In this document: one piece after another, positions 60,087-64,000 of the stretch | Numbering within the stretch: position 1 is the first letter of the stretch | Layout: every line of letters begins with the position of its first letter | Assembly: GCF_003020585.1 (NCBI RefSeq) | Contig: NZ_PXUE01000001.1 | Location: 620,001 to 684,000 of the forward strand | DNA length: 64,000 nucleotides | Reading direction: 5' to 3' | Source: Chryseobacterium aurantiacum | Lineage (GTDB): Bacteria; Bacteroidota; Bacteroidia; Flavobacteriales; Weeksellaceae | Translations under genes and position numbers: made by a program | The notes under the pieces: model-generated | Told to the model about the DNA's origin: nothing | What the model saw: the letters and a program-made list of their open reading frames with translations, nothing else | Databases searched by the model: none

Positions 60087-61727
60087 TTATTCATTGTTTT
60101 TTATATACATCAAAGCCCTTTCCAGTATTTCATCTTTTCCATTCCTGATTCCATTCACCGTAGGCTTTACAATGAGGTCGGGAATAATCCCAATTCTTTG
60201 TGTTTCTCTGCCATCCGGATAATAAGCACCAAGACCTGTGAAACACGTATCCAGGTCTGCAATCTTAAATCTGATAATATCTCCGTTGGCCCCCGAAGTA
60301 TTACTTCCGATAATCTTTGCTTTGGGATGCTGCTTAAACATCATGGTAGTAGTTTCAGCCTGGCTTTGTGTATTTTCGTCTACCAAAACTATTACATTTC
60401 CTTTATAGTAGTCAGGATTTTTTCTTCCGATGTTATTTTTTCGGCTATAAAATTTGCCTGGATACATGGTTTCCTGAAAATTGAACTGATAATAGGTGGT
60501 TGTCTGGGGAAGCAAAAGCTCACTTAATGGTAGAATTGTAAGCTTAGGATAATTTCTGAGATCAAAAATAATGGAGCTTGTAGACCTTAGGTTTCTGTAC
60601 ATTTCATTCAGATCTTCCTTCGTGATCACTTCCATATTAACATATCCAATTCTCTTTTCCTGATCCAGAAACTTCCATTTTTGAGGAGCCGAAGCCTTCT
60701 TACCGATAATGTCTTTAATAAAATAGGTTTTGGCTGCAACTTCCATATTCTGTCCGTCTCTTTCCAGTTTAACGGAAATAGAGTCCTTATTATTGAAAAG
60801 AAGTTTGCTTTTCACTTTATTTACTTTTCCCCAGGAATTGGAGGCGGAAATATATTTTCCATAAGTGTTGACCATTTGTGGGATGGTTTTACCATTAATG
60901 TCATAGATAATATCGCCCACATAGAAAGGGGTTTTCTCATGAAACCGGTTGGCATTGATCTTTGTAATGACTAATTTTCCTTCTGCATAAGAATATTCTA
61001 CAGGAAGTTTTCTGTTTCCATATTGGTTAAGGCTTATGAGTGTTGAAAAGAGAAAGGCGTGTGAGTCATCAATTTTTGCCACCAGTTCTGCTAAAGCCAA
61101 GTGATAATCTTTGTCATCTTGAACCGTAAGGAATTTTGGAATCATTTCTCTCAGTACATCATTCCAGTTTTGATCGGTTTCATATTTATAAGGAAAGAAA
61201 TATTCTACATAATTCCAGTATCTGAATAATTCCAACAAGCAAATGGAGCTGGAAGTGAATTTTGATCCATAGGATTCTTCGTTTTTGAAATATATTTTTC
61301 TTCCTCCTTTTCCTATGTAATGATTATTTCCAATATTGCGATTCTGTTCAATATAACGAAGCTTTTGAGCTGTACTCTCGGTAAATATACTGGTGTTGTC
61401 TATCCAGCTAAGATCAAAATTTTTCAAAAAGTAGGTCTTGTTCTCTGCTTGTAAGCATTCTTTACACTCATCTACTTTTCCCAGACTATTAAGCCAGGTG
61501 GCATATAAATTGTTGAGCGCGGCTTTATCATGAACGTTTTTAATCTCATTGATTTTTTTGAGAAGCTGATCATCCCAATTACTATTTCCTTTGGCTACAT
61601 GTGGGTGATAATACTTTAAAAACCCCCAAACTTTGCAGAGGGATTCCAGTTTTTGATTTTCAGATAAAATCTGTGCAGAACAATGTAGACTTAAAAATAA
61701 TAAAATGAAAAAAAAATATTTTCTCAT
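60087..61727 (-). CDS. Secreted S41-family peptidase
   Basis: A 546-residue exported protein. The signal peptide MRKYFFFILLFLSLHCSAQ ends near residue 19 (a Cys at 16 may instead be a lipobox, LHCS). A helical N-terminal domain (LESLCKVWGFLKYYHPHVAKGNSNW), a PDZ-like stretch (PFYVGDIIYDINGKTIPQM) and the S41 catalytic domain follow: DLRNYPK, VDENTQSQAETTTMMF with the putative nucleophile Ser in QSQAE, and GSNTSGANGDI, the Lys-containing stretch being KIIGS. I chose the ATG at 61727; a longer reading frame upstream is non-coding in character. Substrate unknown. Confidence 0.88.
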   Translation of the reverse strand: MRKYFFFILLFLSLHCSAQILSENQKLESLCKVWGFLKYYHPHVAKGNSNWDDQLLKKINEIKNVHDKAALNNLYATWLNSLGKVDECKECLQAENKTYFLKNFDLSWIDNTSIFTESTAQKLRYIEQNRNIGNNHYIGKGGRKIYFKNEESYGSKFTSSSICLLELFRYWNYVEYFFPYKYETDQNWNDVLREMIPKFLTVQDDKDYHLALAELVAKIDDSHAFLFSTLISLNQYGNRKLPVEYSYAEGKLVITKINANRFHEKTPFYVGDIIYDINGKTIPQMVNTYGKYISASNSWGKVNKVKSKLLFNNKDSISVKLERDGQNMEVAAKTYFIKDIIGKKASAPQKWKFLDQEKRIGYVNMEVITKEDLNEMYRNLRSTSSIIFDLRNYPKLTILPLSELLLPQTTTYYQFNFQETMYPGKFYSRKNNIGRKNPDYYKGNVIVLVDENTQSQAETTTMMFKQHPKAKIIGSNTSGANGDIIRFKIADLDTCFTGLGAYYPDGRETQRIGIIPDLIVKPTVNGIRNGKDEILERALMYIKNNE

Positions 61728-62010
61728 CAAAAAGTATTGGGTTTTCTCAAAGATAAATTTAAAAAATAACAGATGCAATGGTTCTTGAAGAATATTTGAC
61801 AGGAGAAAGAAGCCGGTGTGGAAAGAAACCTGTTTTGGGATACAATAAATGTTACATTTAGAATAATGCATTGTAAAAATGGGCTGGATTAAGTTTATTC
61901 CAATTTTATATAGACAGCTAATAATAACCTCCAGCTTTCATTTTCATCTTTCTAATCTTTTTCTCTTAGCTGTTAATACTAATTTAATCATTCCTAAAAT
62001 TTAAAATCCC

Positions 62011-62018
62011 TAACTTTG
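62011..62018 (+). promoter_or_regulatory. -7 promoter element of HD-domain gene
   Basis: TAACTTTG matches TAnnTTTG and lies 21 bases before the ATG at 62040. It rules out the TTG at 62016 as start. Confidence 0.65.
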
Positions 62019-62039
62019 TTTACTAATATTGACGATTCA

Positions 62040-63257
62040 ATGCAGAATAAGCTAAAAATTATCAACGATCCTGTTCACGGATTTATCAAAATTCCACACG
62101 AAATTTTATTTGATATTATTGAACATCCTTACTTCCAGAGACTGAGAAGAATAGGACAAACAGGACTTTTGAACCTTATTTTCCCCGGAGCAACACATAC
62201 GAGGTTTCATCATGCCTTGGGAGCTATGCATTTGATGTTTACGGCACTGGAAACATTAAGGCAGAAAGGCGTTAAAATCTCTGAAGAAGAAGAAAAAGGA
62301 GCAATGTTGGCAATTTTAATGCACGATATAGGGCACGGTCCTTTTTCTCATGCATTGGAAAGTATGCTGATGGATGACTGGCACCACGAAAATCTTTCGC
62401 TGTTATTGATGAATAAGATCAACGAAGAATTTGGAGGACAGCTTTCCATGGCCATTGAAATGTTTCAGGGGAAATACCACCGGAAATTCTTCAATCAGCT
62501 TATCTCTTCTCAATTGGATGTGGACAGGTTGGATTATCTGAATAGAGATAGCTTTTTTACAGGAGTATCGGAGGGAAATATTAATACCCAACGAATTATT
62601 TCCATGATGAATGTGTGCGAAGAAGGAGAACTGGTTATCGATGCAAAAGGGATATATTCTATTGAAAACTTTTTAACGGCCAGAATGTTTATGTACTGGC
62701 AGGTGTATTATCATAAGACGTCGGCCCTTGCAGAGTTTCTGTTGGTGAAAATCCTTGAAAGAGCAAAACATCTGATCTCTCAGGGAGTAGAGCTTCCTGC
62801 AACAGATAATCTGAAATACTTTTTGTACCGTGGTAAGAGTTCTGCAACGAATGAAGATGTAGAAAGATTTACCCAATTGGATGATAATGACATTATCCAG
62901 GCCATGAAAGAGTGGCAGAATTCTGATGATTTTGTGCTGTCTTATTGGTGCAAAAGTGTCATTCAGAGAAATCTTCCTAAAACCATTATTTCATCACATC
63001 CTTTTAATGAGGAGATCATTAATGAAAAAGTAAAAAATACCAATGATTTTTTTGGGATCAATAACGGGAAAGAATTGGTTCACGAGATTAAAAGAAAGCT
63101 TTTGCCCTATGATACGGAAAAGCAACCTATCTATTTATTGCAGAAAAATGGCAGAAGAATGAAACTTCATGAGTCTGAAGATCAGCTTTTATCAGGATTA
63201 ATGGTAAACAAAACAACACGCTATATCCTTATGTTTCCGAGAGATATCTCTAACTAG
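62040..63257 (+). CDS. HD-domain phosphohydrolase (YwfO-like, dGTPase group)
   Basis: A 405-residue protein of the dNTP triphosphohydrolase-like HD group. The motifs are INDPVHGFIKIP, FQRLRRIGQTGLLNLIFPGATHTRFHHALGAM with the first metal His, LMHDIGHGPFSHALES (the HD pair and further His) and SSQLDVDRLDYLNRD with the second Asp site. This is the pattern of B. subtilis YwfO and of SAMHD1-like enzymes, which remove triphosphate from dNTPs. The C-terminal 150 residues are specific to the bacterial group. ATG 62040 was chosen from the promoter position. Confidence 0.93.
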   Translation: MQNKLKIINDPVHGFIKIPHEILFDIIEHPYFQRLRRIGQTGLLNLIFPGATHTRFHHALGAMHLMFTALETLRQKGVKISEEEEKGAMLAILMHDIGHGPFSHALESMLMDDWHHENLSLLLMNKINEEFGGQLSMAIEMFQGKYHRKFFNQLISSQLDVDRLDYLNRDSFFTGVSEGNINTQRIISMMNVCEEGELVIDAKGIYSIENFLTARMFMYWQVYYHKTSALAEFLLVKILERAKHLISQGVELPATDNLKYFLYRGKSSATNEDVERFTQLDDNDIIQAMKEWQNSDDFVLSYWCKSVIQRNLPKTIISSHPFNEEIINEKVKNTNDFFGINNGKELVHEIKRKLLPYDTEKQPIYLLQKNGRRMKLHESEDQLLSGLMVNKTTRYILMFPRDISN

Positions 63258-63302
63258 ATTCTTAAATAATATTAAAATTTACGATCTGAAACCAAAAAAT
63301 GT

Positions 63303-63330
63303 TTGCAAATTATAGAATTTCTTATCTTTG
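63303..63330 (+). promoter_or_regulatory. Promoter of lpxD
   Basis: TTG (63303-63305), 17 bases, then TATCTTTG (63323-63330): a full flavobacterial promoter. The ATG at 63337 follows only six bases later, so the leader is very short. Confidence 0.75.
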
Positions 63331-63336
63331 CAGAAT

Positions 63337-64000
63337 ATGGAATTTACAGCTTCGCAAATTGCAAGTTTTATTGACGGAAAAATAATAGGTGACGAGACTG
63401 CACTTATTACAGGGGTTTCTCCAATTGAAAATGGAGAATCAGGACATCTTTCTTTTATAGCACAAGATAGATTTTCTCATTTTTTGGATACCTCAAAGTG
63501 CTCTGTTATCATCGTTTCAGAAAAACTTCTGAATGAAAATAGTTATACCCCTACCTTAATTGTTGTAAAAGATGCCTATCTATCTTTTCAGGTTCTGATG
63601 AATTTATATCAGGAAATGAGAGGAAGAAAAGAAGGTATTGAAGATGGCTCATCCATCCATGATACAGCCGTAATAGGTGATAGAGCTTATATAGGAGCAT
63701 TTACATATGTTTCTGAAAAAGCGAAGATCGGAGAGGGTTCACAGATCTATCCACATGTATATATAGGGAAAGGAGTGAAAATTGGTAAAAACTGTAAAAT
63801 AGACAGTGGTGCCAGAATTTACGATTACTGTATTATCGGGGATAATTGTGTGATCCACTCCAATACGGTAGTAGGAGGTGATGGTTTCGGATTTCAACCG
63901 ACTGCTGAAGGGTTTAAAAAAATTCCACAGCTTGGAAATGTCATCATTGAAGATGATGTTGAAATTGGTTCAAACTGTAGCATCGACAGGGCAACAATAG
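63337..64000 (+). CDS. lpxD: UDP-3-O-acylglucosamine N-acyltransferase LpxD (partial, cut by window edge)
   Basis: The first 221 residues of LpxD, which adds an N-linked 3-hydroxyacyl chain in lipid A synthesis. The N-terminal LpxD domain ([35 protein letters not shown]) binds UDP-GlcNAc. The left-handed beta-helix of hexapeptide repeats begins near residue 105 ([26 protein letters not shown]), and [13 protein letters not shown] with [16 protein letters not shown] are family marks. The catalytic His lies downstream of the window edge. In many Bacteroidetes lpxD is fused or next to lpxC-fabZ; this cannot be seen here. Confidence 0.95.
   Translation, partial: MEFTASQIASFIDGKIIGDETALITGVSPIENGESGHLSFIAQDRFSHFLDTSKCSVIIVSEKLLNENSYTPTLIVVKDAYLSFQVLMNLYQEMRGRKEGIEDGSSIHDTAVIGDRAYIGAFTYVSEKAKIGEGSQIYPHVYIGKGVKIGKNCKIDSGARIYDYCIIGDNCVIHSNTVVGGDGFGFQPTAEGFKKIPQLGNVIIEDDVEIGSNCSIDRATI

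Noticed and set aside
60060..60527. Open frame of 155 codons opposite the S41 peptidase
   Set aside because: Antisense shadow of the peptidase, whose catalytic motifs lie in the other strand.

Overview
The window looks like a chromosomal segment of a Bacteroidetes bacterium, most likely a Chryseobacterium-like flavobacterium (Weeksellaceae). The grounds are visibly AT-rich DNA, weak or absent Shine-Dalgarno sequences, many copies of the Bacteroidetes -7 promoter element TAnnTTTG a short way upstream of start codons, a PorX-type regulator of type IX secretion, and the general gene content. The genus is an inference from gene style; no rRNA or other marker is present to fix it. I saw no tRNA, insertion sequence, prophage or CRISPR array.

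Layout. 0-3.5 kb: an ECF sigma factor with a membrane partner (cut by the window edge), the RNase P RNA gene rnpB, an orphan gene and a class III-like polyphosphate kinase 2. 3.5-10.6 kb: a DUF1573 protein, valS, a DUF4241 protein, a PfkB sugar kinase, an alpha/beta hydrolase, an HD phosphohydrolase and a membrane protein. 10.7-15.2 kb (minus strand): a small orphan, a DUF72 protein and the ribonucleotide reductase genes nrdA and nrdB, separated by a small ABM-like gene; DnaA-box-like sites lie upstream of nrdB. 15.6-20.3 kb: a MacAB-like efflux operon with two different permeases. 20.5-25.6 kb: a lipid-linked-sugar glycosyltransferase, a thioredoxin-reductase-like flavoprotein with a palindromic operator, and an arsenic operon (arsR, Cys-rich DUF6428 protein, arsC, acr3) with a repeated ArsR-type operator. 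25.8-27.6 kb: glyA and recX.

27.6-52.6 kb is one large surface-polysaccharide locus, all on the plus strand and largely with overlapping or tightly spaced genes. It holds an aminotransferase and a 4,6-dehydratase (PglE/PglF or WbpM type), export proteins (Wza, Wzc), a nucleotide-sugar 6-dehydrogenase, Wzx flippase, Wzy-like polymerase, glycosyltransferases, two hexapeptide acyltransferases, an acetamidino-sugar module (WbpG-HisH-HisF), a UDP-L-FucNAc module (CapE/F/G = WbjB/C/D), then WbjE-, WbjF- and WbpL-like genes in the same order as I recall for the Pseudomonas aeruginosa O11 cluster. It ends with a secreted glycosidase-like protein and a lone rfbC. Together these should build, polymerise and export an amino-sugar-rich polysaccharide whose first sugar is probably attached to undecaprenyl phosphate by the WbpL-type enzyme. 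The HisF paralogue has lost the first catalytic Asp of true HisF, which supports a sugar-modifying rather than histidine-making role.

52.7-64 kb: rimO, two tandem secreted proteins in long AT-rich surroundings, an RlpA-like protein behind a repeat-rich intergenic region, exonuclease III, a small lipoprotein, porX, an S41 peptidase, an HD-domain protein and the start of lpxD, which runs off the end. The strongest leads are the acetamidino/FucNAc polysaccharide locus, the DnaA-box-like cluster at nrdB, the arsenic operon with its Cys-tailed DUF6428 protein, and the repeat array upstream of rlpA.
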